From Albugo candida (taxonomy: Eukaryota; Oomycota; Peronosporomycetes; Albuginales; Albuginaceae), in NCBI GenBank assembly GCA_905220665.1, contig CAJNAR010000169.1:310001-374000 (forward strand): a stretch of 64,000 nucleotides of DNA, read 5' to 3'. Under the pieces are notes generated by a model, which saw only the letters and a program-made list of their open reading frames with translations, did no database searches and was not told the origin of the DNA. The first letter of the stretch is position 1. The number at the start of each line of letters is the position of its first letter. Below are positions 41,978-51,700 of this stretch, one piece after another. The translations under genes were made by a program, and so were the position numbers.

Positions 41978-42817
41978 ATGAGTGGAAAGCACCACGATCG
42001 AGACTATCGAGGGCGTCATGACGACCGCAATTCTCGTGGTGAACGGCCACGTGACTATGATAGAAATAAAGGAAGAGATACTGATCGCACACGAAATAGA
42101 AGCCGCGATCAAAACCGACGAGAAGGACGAGAACACCATGAAGCAATTTCAAGCCGTTATTCTGATCGAAACCCCCCCTTAAGACCGGAAGCGAGCACTA
42201 GATACCCACGAGATAGCGATAATCGATCCGATCAATCATTCAGTCACACTAGCTCGCATACGACCCGTCATAACGAGCGATTACCGCCCACGCAAGCGAT
42301 TGAAGGATGGGATCCGATCAAAGAAGCAGAACAAGATCCGGCGTGGGCGAGGATCTATATCTCCAATCTTCCTGATGACGTGACAGTAGATGAATTACAG
42401 GAAACTTTTGGAGCGATTGGGATCGTCGCTAGGGAAAAACAGAAGCGAGGCTTCAAGGATCAATGGCCTTTTAAGATCAAATTGTATACCGACGAAACTG
42501 GAAAGTTTAAAGGTGACGCTGTGTTAACGTATGAGGATGCAAATGCGGCTAGAACAGCACCATCTTTTTTTAACGGTAAAAATACTTTTAAGCATCACAT
42601 TGGATAGTGTCTCACAACACATTTAGGTTCTGAGATTCGAGGCAAATCTATCAAAGTAGAGCTTGCAGGAAAGCCTGAACCTCCTGCTGGCGGATGGATT
42701 GGATCAACAGGTGGACGAAGAGGTGGAGGACGCGGTGGTGGAGGCAGAGGCGGTTATGGTGGTAGTGAGCGAGAATTTCGAGGTCGAAGTGGCGGTCATC
42801 GTCCTCGGCCTTACTAG
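41978..42817 (+). CDS. FUS/TAF15-like RNA-binding protein with RRM and RGG tail
   Basis: Two exons, 41978-42575 and 42627-42817, with a 51-base intron (phase 1), giving 262 residues. The first 110 residues are Arg/Asp/Ser rich (KHHDRDYRGRHDDRN...). The RRM at about 125-215 has RNP2 as IYISNLP and a TET-type RNP1 (GKFKGDAVLTYEDANAA), ending with GSEIRGKSIKVELA. The tail is Gly/Arg rich (GGRRGGGRGGGG, RGGYGG, FRGRSGGHRP). The KGDA RNP1 and long gap between RNPs match TAF15/FUS-type RRMs, which bind RNA in transcription and splicing. The start is at MSGKHH because upstream sequence is antisense to the CDC50 gene; the frame is open further 5' but without support. Confidence 0.9.
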
Positions 42818-42994
42818 CAATGTTACATACAGGAGTAGTGCTTTTGTTTCTGATAAACTGATACAGCGTTCAAAAAGTGACATAATCTTCCAGCGCCTTT
42901 CTTGTTACGTAGACAGTTCTATGTTTCCGTTAACCAACTGCTTTACAAACACTCACGAAGAAGATGCGATTTCACTATCGAATTCGGACTGAAA

Positions 42995-44033
42995 ATGGCT
43001 CCACGACGTGGTAATATCGGATATATGTATACCGTCATGGAGGAAATGCAACATTTACGCCAGCAAGTGTCGACGTTGACTGATAAGAATCGCCACTTGG
43101 CTCGTCATTTGGTGTGACGCTCTTTCCACATTGGTCCATTTGAGAATGTGACGGTAAAATGATTGTAGAATACCACGAAAGAAGAACTTTGCAAAGGTGT
43201 TTGACGATTGATTGTTTTCAATTTGCTTACTGAATCGCTATCCAGTCCGGAAGACGGCAAACTCTTCCTTTACAGCGATGTGTACGTCCCCGCTCTTTAT
43301 TGGAATTGTGGTTGACTAGTTTCAATATAGTATCATCCATCATGTCGGGAAAAGAAACAGGTCTGCCAGCGAGATCGTTTCAAAGCCTTGAACTTACTCA
43401 ATAAAAAGAGACCAAAGGTATTCAATGTGAAGAAATACTTCCGTCGGAAGTACGGAGCGTGCCAAGCGAAGCTATTGGTTCATCACCGATACGAATGGCA
43501 AAAGAGGTTTGCTGCAACTTCGCAAGAGAAGTGCTAATTTATGGGATGAATTAGACACTACAAAACCTCTCACCTAAAGAGCAAAAAATGCTATCGAGTG
43601 TCAAGTGCTCCAGTCTGGATGTAAAAGAGCGGGAGAATCGCTTCTTGAAGTCAGAAGACACGACACAAGCGAAGGTAGAGAGCCATTGTTTAAGTCTATT
43701 ATTCAGACTTATTTCTAGAAACGAACTTTACGTCAACGGAAACCAATTCGCTACATCGAACCGAGCTTAAAAACAAAGCTACGACAGGTACGCGTATTCC
43801 GTCCATATCGCAAGTAAATAAGAAATGATGGGCGTTAGGGACGCTATTACGGCCTCCTTCGGCAGAGTCCACCTAGTGTGTACCGCCATAGAGCATCGAA
43901 AAAGCGGAAGTACGCGTCTGTTCAACGACAAACGTTCCGACTCATTCGCCAAAGCCGAGCGCGTGCGATATCGTACGTGGAACCCAAACTCAATACGAAA
44001 CTCCGACAGGTATGCAATAAATGGCCATTGTAA
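42995..44033 (+). CDS. Shugoshin-like protein, with two C-terminal SGO motifs
   Basis: Short exons, worked out by hand: 42995-43111, 43169-43196, 43246-43281, 43331-43360, 43409-43506, 43555-43674, 43719-43787, 43839-44033, giving about 230 residues. Introns are 44-57 bases. The N-terminus carries a Leu/Gln coiled coil (MEEMQHLRQQVSTLTDKN), as in shugoshins, which bind PP2A there. The C-terminal half is basic. It carries the SGO motif twice: IRYIEPSLKTKLRQ (43746-43787) and ISYVEPKLNTKLRQ (43968-44009), each at the 3' end of its own exon. Family members have one copy, which binds centromeric histone H2A marks and helps protect cohesin. Exon 5 may start at 43418 instead. The end is either TAA at 44033 or, after a longer intron, TAA at 44108. 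Composition alone would not prove this gene; the motif does. Confidence 0.68.
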
Positions 44034-44695
44034 GACGCTGAGAGTTTGTGGTGTAAGGGCGATCGATTCACGTTTTCACTGTACTGATAGCAGAGTGTAA
44101 AAAAGTAAAATAACAGCTTTATGATAAATTATTGGATGCAAAATGTGCGAACGGAAGTGCAATTGAGCTCATAGGCTTACACAATCGAAATACGCGAGGT
44201 AAAGAGCCAATGGGTAGTAGGAAATGAGCAGCTTGATAGCAAAGCATCGCGAACCAAATTTTAAGTACTGTGCTCCAATTTACTGGTGCAAGTCGGCGCC
44301 GATATGATCGAGTTTTTAGAAGCGTGAGCAGCCAAAGGGTTTGAGATAGAGACGTAATTTCCATGTAGTCGATTGATAAATGAGCTCGACTTGGTACAAT
44401 AAAGAATCACTGTGTTTGAACTTTATGTAAACTGTTTACGCACAGAATGTAGGCGACATCTGCTCTCTCATGTAGCGTATGTCAGCATAGGATGGGAGAT
44501 CTGTAATAAATGGTACTCTCACATGCGCTTATGTTGTACGTCATGTTTCTATTTACTGACGCACCTGCGATGTAGAAGTTTGGAAGAACTGGATGTACAA
44601 TATACTGCGACATGTACCCAATTTGAAACATACCCGAACTATCTGATATAGATGTTACGCTAACGGTTAGGTTGATATGGCAGCAGATCAAGCTC
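44034..44695. other. Gap between the shugoshin gene and the mitochondrial carrier
   Basis: About 660 bases. It contains the possible last exon of the shugoshin gene (SVKK and TAA at 44094-44108). There is an 81-codon minus-strand open stretch (44364-44119) with no family resemblance, probably random. The promoter of the carrier gene should be near 44500-44690. No repeat or RNA gene was seen. Confidence 0.45.
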
Positions 44696-45955
44696 ATGGG
44701 CGCATCGAGTTCGTTCTGTTCAGCGATGATACCGTCGTCACAGGCACCTTCTGGCCGCACCGAAGACTGTATCCACCAATCCAGTACCCCACCCAGTGCA
44801 TACAAACCTCCCTACACGTCATTACAGCAGCAGGAAGCGGTCTATTTCCCTTCAAAATGCTCTGTTTCTGGCTCTAATCAAGAAAATGGGACAGAAAACG
44901 TCGATCTTTCTCGATTTATGGAAAATCAAAATACACATCAGCAGTTTATCAGACACTGTAGCGTTCTCTTAGCCGGAGGTATCGCTGGAAGCATCGGGAA
45001 GACGATCACAGCGCCACTTAGTCGACTCACTATCCTCTTCCAAGTTCATAGTATGGTGTCCTCGCGACATCGAGATCGTTTCTCAGATAGTGTGTCCAGC
45101 GCACTGATGAAAGTTTTGAAGACAGAAGGCGTTCTAGCGCTGTGGAAGGGTAATGGAGCCAGCGTCGTCCATCGATTTCCGTATTCCGCTGTGAATTTCT
45201 TCACATTTGAGCTTCTTCGAAGCTCTATTGATCAGTGGAGACAGGAAATTGAGAGTGATACTATTGAAGAAGTAAGTTCAGTTGGTTCATGGAAGACGAC
45301 GTTCTTGTCGGGGGCGATCGCTGGTGCATTTGCTACAATCGCATGCTATCCAATCGATCTGATTCGCACTCGACTGGCAACACAGCTGGACACGGAGAAA
45401 AGATACAATGGGATTTTGCATGCCGCATTTCGCATCAGAGCCGATGAGGGATTTCGAGGATTGTATCGAGGGCTTGGAGCTACGTTGATGGTCACAGTTC
45501 CCAATTTGGCCATCAATTTCACACTTTTCGAAAGTTTGAAAGAATTCGCGATACAATATCGCTCCCATCAAACTGTAGAACTCGACTCTTTGGACACAAT
45601 TTGCGGGAACGAAAATTTGAATTTGAATTTCGACGATTATGACGAGCTTCAAGATTCAGACGAGGACGACGAAAGACTTGGTATCGCTGATACACTTCTT
45701 TGCGGCGGAGTTTCTGGAATCGCTTCTTCGCTTGTAACATTTCCTATTGATGTTGTACGCCGACGTCTCCAAATCTCAGGCATTCATTCTACGAACCCAT
45801 CAGGTCTATTCACAATTGCGTCTCAGCTGTTCAAAGAACAAGGTGTTCGTGGATTTTATCGCGGTCTTACTCCTGAGCTGATGAAAGTTATTCCGATGGT
45901 TGGAATCACTTTTGGAATGTTTGACAAGCTCAAAGGCTGGATGGATATTGATTAG
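44696..45955 (+). CDS. SLC25 mitochondrial carrier (substrate carrier B-like)
   Basis: Single exon of 419 residues starting at ATG 44696 (MGASSSFCS). Three carrier repeats: SVLLAGGIAGSIGKTITAPLSRLTILFQ; TFLSGAIAGAFATIACYPIDLIRTRL; LLCGGVSGIASSLVTFPIDVVRRRLQ. Each is followed by the G.RGFYRG-type helix (GVLALWKGNG, GFRGLYRGLG, GVRGFYRGL). The second and third repeats carry the PxD/ExxR/K signature, while the first has P-L-S-R. That form is seen in the plant-type carriers with APL(A/S)RLTILFQ, so it is a family trait. An acidic linker (about residues 300-330) separates repeats two and three. The substrate is unknown; the family includes CoA/ADP-type and ATP-Mg/Pi carriers. The MGASSS start could be N-myristoylated. 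Confidence 0.9.
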   Translation: MGASSSFCSAMIPSSQAPSGRTEDCIHQSSTPPSAYKPPYTSLQQQEAVYFPSKCSVSGSNQENGTENVDLSRFMENQNTHQQFIRHCSVLLAGGIAGSIGKTITAPLSRLTILFQVHSMVSSRHRDRFSDSVSSALMKVLKTEGVLALWKGNGASVVHRFPYSAVNFFTFELLRSSIDQWRQEIESDTIEEVSSVGSWKTTFLSGAIAGAFATIACYPIDLIRTRLATQLDTEKRYNGILHAAFRIRADEGFRGLYRGLGATLMVTVPNLAINFTLFESLKEFAIQYRSHQTVELDSLDTICGNENLNLNFDDYDELQDSDEDDERLGIADTLLCGGVSGIASSLVTFPIDVVRRRLQISGIHSTNPSGLFTIASQLFKEQGVRGFYRGLTPELMKVIPMVGITFGMFDKLKGWMDID

Positions 45956-46099
45956 AAAGCTTGCTCATCCTCCGCGACTCATCTTTGACGTATGTCCGCA
46001 TGTCGGTTTTCTAGAAATACACACGATATTCTGACACCAATATATCGCTTGATTTTTCCTTGTCAACATCATTCTCATGCATCTAATCCAACACTGTTG

Positions 46100-46771
46100 T
46101 TAGATAGCAACCGATGAAGATGCGAAATTGTTTGGTAACGCTGCTCCCCATTCATTTTCAATCTGCATAAATATTCCCTCTGGCGGTGGCATGGGCACTT
46201 CCAGATTCCACGATATCTCATTGACCTCTTTCGCTCTCTTCCACGTGAGTAAGACTGTGTCATCCTCTTTTTTGCTCATAAGTGCATGAATCTCCCTCAA
46301 TACCTGACCAAGCGTCCTATTGACTACTAAGAGGTGATTTATTGCATATAATGTGTCACCCACGCGCAATCCTCCGCTGGCTTCTCCGGGACCTTTTATC
46401 CCCTGCCACTCAGCGCCCTGCACACGATTCCGAGGCACAAGCCGATCACCATCCAGCCGATAGTAATCGATGATCACCACCTCTGCGGTTTGAGCGAATC
46501 GGTTCCCTTGAGTTTTCACCACGAGTCCGAGTCGTTTGAAGATATCGAGATGGTGAACCCGATTGGCTGTTTTGAATTCCAGTAAAGGTAACCCTCCGCG
46601 CACTCCAATTCGAACGGTACGGTGCTGCTTCTCCGACGCCGGAAGTTTTCGATTATATGTCGGTATAAAGACCTGTGTTTGACGATCATAGCTCAGACTA
46701 GTTGCGTATACTGGACCAGAAAGATAGCTACCTCGACCATAGCTCGGTATATGTGAAGGTGTATTTCCCAT
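46100..46771 (-). CDS. PDZ-like domain protein with N-terminal myristoylation signal
   Basis: Single exon, 223 residues. MGNTPSHIP fits the N-myristoylation pattern (Gly2, Ser6). Residues 60-130 hold a beta-rich region, then GLRVGDTLYAINHLLV with an upstream GPGEASG turn, which fits the PDZ core (..GL..GD.I..IN...V). A helix and a final strand (DTVLLTWKRA) follow. PDZ proteins bind C-terminal peptides of partners and often act at membranes, which agrees with a lipidated N-terminus. The gene converges on the mitochondrial carrier, 144 bases between stop codons. Confidence 0.68.
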   Translation of the reverse strand: MGNTPSHIPSYGRGSYLSGPVYATSLSYDRQTQVFIPTYNRKLPASEKQHRTVRIGVRGGLPLLEFKTANRVHHLDIFKRLGLVVKTQGNRFAQTAEVVIIDYYRLDGDRLVPRNRVQGAEWQGIKGPGEASGGLRVGDTLYAINHLLVVNRTLGQVLREIHALMSKKEDDTVLLTWKRAKEVNEISWNLEVPMPPPEGIFMQIENEWGAALPNNFASSSVAI

Positions 46772-47150
46772 GGGTAAATGACGAGCGGAACGTATGCGTA
46801 ACGGCGGAGATGACTTGTTGATTCAGGTCAAGAGAGTTGAAATTCAACTTACGATTCTAACATCAGATTGGATATTATACAGAGCGGGGGTAACCGCATG
46901 AGTAAATACCATACCTCAACCCGAAACCTTAGTATGGTGTACACCTGGTAAGATGAAATCATAAGGTTATTGATGTTTCATCCAATCAAATGACGCACAA
47001 AAGTTGTGAAAGTGACTCAATCCCCCATGACGCCAGCAATGAAGTTAGAAAGTTAGATATACATTCCAATGTATCAATGTGACTCTATAGTGAGTTATTT
47101 CATTTCAAGTAGATGGCAACATTCACTCTTGTGGCAACATCGATTGTTCA
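46772..47150. other. Intergenic region with probable promoter of the PDZ gene
   Basis: About 380 bases with no reading frame of note. It contains the 5' flank of the PDZ gene and the 3' flank of the ankyrin gene, both minus strand. Confidence 0.5.
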
Positions 47151-47792
47151 CTATTCTTTCAAGCTGAGCACACTGCTACATTCCTTACATTCAGGCGACA
47201 TTAAATAGTCTTCGATATCGCGATGACTTCCTCTGACAGCTATTTGCATCGCTGTATCGCCCAAAGCATCTACTTGATTGGCATTCGCGCCGTGACGGAT
47301 CAACGTCTCTACAGCCACAAGATGACCAGCATTACATGCTTTCATCAGTGGCGTTTTTCTTTGACTGTTCATTGCATTGACTTGTGCTCCCGCGGAAAGC
47401 AAAGCATCTATTTGTTTAAAGATCCCTCGAGATGCTGCAAAGTGTAAGGGAGTGCTCCCACACTCATCTTGCGTATCTGCAAGTGCACCCAATTCGAGAA
47501 GTCGTTCCGCGAGTGCAACACGACCGTGATTAACCGCGTGATGCAAAGCTCGTAAGCCCCCAAACGTGACACACTCTACATCTGCGCCTTGTGAAATGAG
47601 AAATTCCGCCACATCCAAATGCCCGTTGCGTGCAGCCCACGCCAGGCAAGTGCATCCAAAAGCGTCTCGTTGATTAATCGTCGGGAAGGAACCATCATTA
47701 TGCGCTAATACAGATCGAAGCTGTCGTACATTCCCCGTCGCGGCCAGCTTAAACGGGTTTACATCGCAGTCGGGAGGCTCTTCCAACGACAT
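47151..47792 (-). CDS. Ankyrin-repeat protein (213 residues)
   Basis: Single exon; the start was set at ATG 47792 (MSLEEPPDC). Five to six ankyrin repeats fill the chain: FGCTCLAWAARNGHLDVAEFL, LRALHHAVNHGRVALAERLL, CGSTPLHFAASRGIFKQIDALL, RKTPLMKACNAGHLVAVETLI and LGDTAMQIAVRGSH. It is a general protein-binding scaffold with no catalytic or targeting signal, and a partner cannot be inferred. There are 81 bases to the next minus-strand gene upstream. Confidence 0.9.
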   Translation of the reverse strand: MSLEEPPDCDVNPFKLAATGNVRQLRSVLAHNDGSFPTINQRDAFGCTCLAWAARNGHLDVAEFLISQGADVECVTFGGLRALHHAVNHGRVALAERLLELGALADTQDECGSTPLHFAASRGIFKQIDALLSAGAQVNAMNSQRKTPLMKACNAGHLVAVETLIRHGANANQVDALGDTAMQIAVRGSHRDIEDYLMSPECKECSSVLSLKE

Positions 47793-47873
47793 TCTCAGCA
47801 AAAGGATATTAATAACCTATAAATGCGGTGCAAACTTCTCACTCATTGATAACGCTCTAAACCTTTTCTACAC

Positions 47874-49349
47874 TCAAAATTCATATATGCTCCCAGGTTC
47901 TGATTCTGCTCCGCTCAGACCTAACGACTTGTTGGACAGCGTAGATTCTTTAGGATCTCGTTTGTGCACAGTGGGTATAGATCCCAAATTGACTTGATCC
48001 GATGCTTCCGAATTGGTGGAGGCTAGTGTAGAATGCTGAGGGTGGGGAGATAGATTGGCGTTCCTACCCAATACTGAAATCGACAAATTCAGCCTAGAAT
48101 CAGAATCTTCTTGTAATGTTTCCATGGTATGTGGACCTCCTTCTTCTCTATTCACGATATTCGGGCCCTGATTTCGTCCAGGGTAAGATGGAAAGAAGAA
48201 ATCTGGCGCCGGTGCGTGCATGCCAAAAGGGACTTCGCCTGCTATTTGGTTGCTTGCATCAAAGTTTCCAAAAGAATGCGTGCGCTCAAAATCACAGGTA
48301 GATGAATCCTCAAAAGGATTGTATGTGCTTGTTTGAGCGGAAGAACGACTTTCGAGGTTCAGTGTACCCGTTGACGCTCCAAAAGGTTTGTGATATTTAT
48401 CGTTCTTATCAGACAGCATCTGATACGGTCGTCGCCCTAGTGCGTCCGGTGCTGAATGATTGCTAAGCTGTGATACATTGAGAACATCCTTATTATCGGC
48501 TGAAGTCTTGAAATTACTACCAGCCCACGGGTAATCCTGATTTTCGGCCACGCTGATTCCAAGCTTTGTGTGTGAAGATGCTGTTACCGAATGCTTCCCC
48601 TGTTGAATGGAGGTGGACATTGGACCATTGAGAAATTGATCCTCTCTTGTCTTTTGATTGCGACGTCGTCGAAAGTATCCAATCCCGACAAATAGCGCTA
48701 CTAGACCAGCAAATCCTCCAATAGCGATCCCAACTAAAGCGCCAGTTGATAGACTGGAATCAGGCGGCTTCGATTGAAGTACAGTGGTGGTGGTAAATAC
48801 CATAATATCATAACGTTGCATCCGAATATTTTGTCCCGCTAATATAACATGAGCAAAGACCGTGTATTCTCCACCATGATCGAAAGAAATAGATTGGTGG
48901 AATGTGGACTCATCATTTGTGAAATTTGAAGTTTCTTGTGTGGCAACCTTTTTATCGGCGCCACTACGAAAGATATCGCAAATGGTCGTATGCGAGCAAG
49001 AATGTATGTTGGCATGTACTATTTCGGCTGGGCGTCCAGTAAAAGGATCGCGCGCTGTATACAGCTCATCCAGATTAAATTTATTCTTTCGATTACGTTT
49101 GACCGTGAAATCGTACGGAACCAATTCCATCTTAGGAACTGGCCCTTCCATTGCTTGAGATAAGGCGATTGTTACGGGGCACTCTTCATTTTTGCCCACG
49201 TCATGAATATAAGCAGAATCTGCATTTTCGACCTGTAGGCCTTGATCCAGGAAATAACAGTACGTTGTTCGAGCATCAAACTCGTAATCTATCGCGTATA
49301 TACAGGATAAGAGGGTGGCTAAAAGATTGATGCGATGATACCTTACCAT
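47874..49349 (-). CDS. Type I membrane protein with signal peptide, unknown
   Basis: Single exon, 491 residues. An N-terminal signal peptide (INLLATLLSCIYA, cleavage around residue 19) precedes an extracellular region of about 190 residues. That region has several Cys (YCYFLD, NEECPV, SCSHTTICDIF) and beta-rich segments, GGEYTVFAHVILAGQNIRM. One TM (about 205-228, GALVGIAIGGFAGLVALFVG) ends at FRRRRNQ, a stop-transfer signal. The 260-residue cytosolic tail is Ser/Pro/Asn rich and likely disordered. The plan suits a cell-surface receptor or wall sensor. No family was recognised. Confidence 0.78.
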   Translation of the reverse strand: MVRYHRINLLATLLSCIYAIDYEFDARTTYCYFLDQGLQVENADSAYIHDVGKNEECPVTIALSQAMEGPVPKMELVPYDFTVKRNRKNKFNLDELYTARDPFTGRPAEIVHANIHSCSHTTICDIFRSGADKKVATQETSNFTNDESTFHQSISFDHGGEYTVFAHVILAGQNIRMQRYDIMVFTTTTVLQSKPPDSSLSTGALVGIAIGGFAGLVALFVGIGYFRRRRNQKTREDQFLNGPMSTSIQQGKHSVTASSHTKLGISVAENQDYPWAGSNFKTSADNKDVLNVSQLSNHSAPDALGRRPYQMLSDKNDKYHKPFGASTGTLNLESRSSAQTSTYNPFEDSSTCDFERTHSFGNFDASNQIAGEVPFGMHAPAPDFFFPSYPGRNQGPNIVNREEGGPHTMETLQEDSDSRLNLSISVLGRNANLSPHPQHSTLASTNSEASDQVNLGSIPTVHKRDPKESTLSNKSLGLSGAESEPGSIYEF

Positions 49350-50076
49350 ATAAAAGATTATTGGAATCGACTGTCGCGAGGAAGGATACAGTCAGCACAT
49401 ATGATAGAACTATTCTTGAGAACCTTATGTGACCAGATGCGCTCATATTCTCTCGGTAAATAGCGTTCGACGATTGCCAAAACGATTTGTATAGAGTCCG
49501 GGAAGCGGATGTGGATTTAGATCAAATGTTGTAAGAAAAGACACGGTTATCCTGTAACAATGTAGAAATTTGGCTGCTCCGTCTTTTTCATTTATATAGA
49601 GTTCAGAGCGCATTTTCTCCCATGAGCGTGATTAGGTAGATTACTTGCGAAATAAGCGAACATAATGAGCGACAGGAATAGCGTAAAGACGATTTGGGCG
49701 GCAAGGTTAAAAGCTACAGCCCAGCCGATCGTTAGTCACTGAGAAGTTACACTCGCTTCTATGTCTCTCTTCACCCGTAAGTTGACCGAATGTTGGCCGA
49801 AAGGAAGCCTTCTAAAATTTCGTGACGGAAGTGTGATACATCACGACCTTAACATGGGTATCCTTGCACAAATGAGAAGTTGCTGACTCTATGTCATCGA
49901 CCCTGTAAGATGTATCCCCAGAAAACGATCCCACTTCTCCAATTTCGCGTCGTATACCCCGTAAATGCTAAAACTAAACAATCAACCTCCTATGACGTGG
50001 ACAGTTCGGTTCGCTATGAACGACTTTTACTAATCATCAACTGATTTGAAGATCAGTTTCGAAAATTTATACAGAG
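49350..50076. other. Divergent intergenic region before the Ctr gene
   Basis: About 730 bases without a credible reading frame, structural RNA or repeat. It must hold the promoters of the type I membrane protein (minus) and the copper transporter (plus). Confidence 0.5.
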
Positions 50077-51492
50077 ATGCGAGTAGTAGCGGTCTTTTTG
50101 TTGTCGAACTTCATACTGAGCGCTTGCGCTTGCGGGCATCATCAACGTGTCTGGGCGCAAGATCGATCTTCACGCTCACTTTCTACTTTGACAGATTCAG
50201 CAGAACCAGGAAGCAAATGTCCTTCATGTGGAATGTCTACACTGGAAATGGGCTACGATAATCACAATTATGTTGAATTTATGAATGGCCAACGGATTTA
50301 TACTTGCGGTATGGAACCCAGATCATTTGAGGCATACACATTTCAAGTGACAGACACTGCGTACATTGCAGCCAATGTGGTATGTTAATGCACTTATATG
50401 TTTATGTATGTACTTATTTTATGATTACAGGCCGAATTCATCAGCAAAGATCCCAGCGATTGTACTAATGATTGTACACTGTGCGCTTCAAACAGTTTAC
50501 GAGATCCCATCGATGGAAAAGTCGTCGCATCCAACGCTTTTTACTTTGTGTGTCTCAATAAAGGACAAAAAGTATTTTTCGCTTCTGAGGCGAATAAAGC
50601 AAAGTATCTCGAAAATGTCAACAAAGATGTTCGATATCTTGTTACAAACACGATATGTAGTTTGGTCGTTTGTCAAGATGCGATGAAAATCACAGTTTTG
50701 AGTCCCGCAGCGAAAGCGTTCACGCCGAAATCACAATTGAAAACTTCGTCGTCAAATAAAAACGCCCAAACAGATCAATCCGGCAACTCTGGTAATTTAG
50801 TGAAAACTTCTTTGGCGAATAGACATCACGATGCTGCACGATTTTGCACTGGAGAGGGAACCGTAATGTTCAACGGATTTCAGTTGACCGCGAATGGATC
50901 ATGTGTTCGACTCTTTTTTACCTCTTGGGTTCTCAACAGTGGATTCAAGTACGCTTTGGGGTTTATTGGTATCTTCTTGATCGCAGTGTTCAATGAGTTT
51001 TTAGCAACATTCCGGGAACAATTTCGTCAAAGATTGAGAGAAATACCTCCTTCAACTCGTTATGCTCAATTTGGAAAGAAAGGAATGCTGGTCTCATTAT
51101 ACATGCTCCAGATGACCATCGCGTACTTTGCAATGTTAGTGGTCATGATATACGAGACTGGGCTCTTCATTGCGCTCATCTTAGGCTTCTCCACGGGTTT
51201 TTTGCTTTTCAAAAACTTGGATCAAGATGTGACGCACGAGCGCGGAAATTGGCGTTACACGGACCCATCGACAGTGTGTTTACATGTTGAAGGGATGACT
51301 TGCATGAAGAACTGCGGTTATACAATCGAAAATGCATTACGAAAAGTGAATGGAGTCACTCGCGCCGTTGTTGATTTTAACGAGAAGAAAGCGTACGTGG
51401 CAGGTACAGCGGATTTCAATGATATTTTGGCTTGCATTGAAGCGATCGGATACTCTGCTCGCATTGAAGCCGGAAATACGCTCGGCCCATGA
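50077..51492 (+). CDS. Ctr-type copper transporter fused to a heavy-metal (HMA) domain
   Basis: Two exons, 50077-50379 and 50431-51492, with a 51-base intron, giving 454 residues. Order: signal peptide (VVAVFLLSNFILSACA); a lumenal part with Cys/Met/His pairs (KCPSCGM, YTCGMEP) able to bind metal; DCTNDCTLC; then the Ctr domain. TM1 contains SWVLNSGFKYALGF, TM2 the MLVVM (MxxxM) copper path and TM3 the GFSTG (GxxxG) packing motif, as in eukaryotic Ctr transporters that import Cu(I) as trimers. The C-terminal 70 residues form an HMA fold with GMTCMKNC, the Cu(I)-binding MxCxxxC of copper chaperones (here CMKNC). The fused chaperone domain would take copper straight from the pore. All residues of both domains appear intact. 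Confidence 0.92.
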
Positions 51493-51700
51493 TATGGATA
51501 GCCACAATGTCGTAGAGCCAGGCTGTTGCGAGTGCGATGATTGCATGCTCGACAATCATTTTTCGAATAATTTGATGTATATACTTTACTGAATAATATA
51601 GACCTTCCAGAATGAATGATTCGAAAATATACGAATCAAATTCTCGCGATCTTTTCTTCCAACAGATCTTTGATTCATTATTATTCTACGCTTTGATTTT

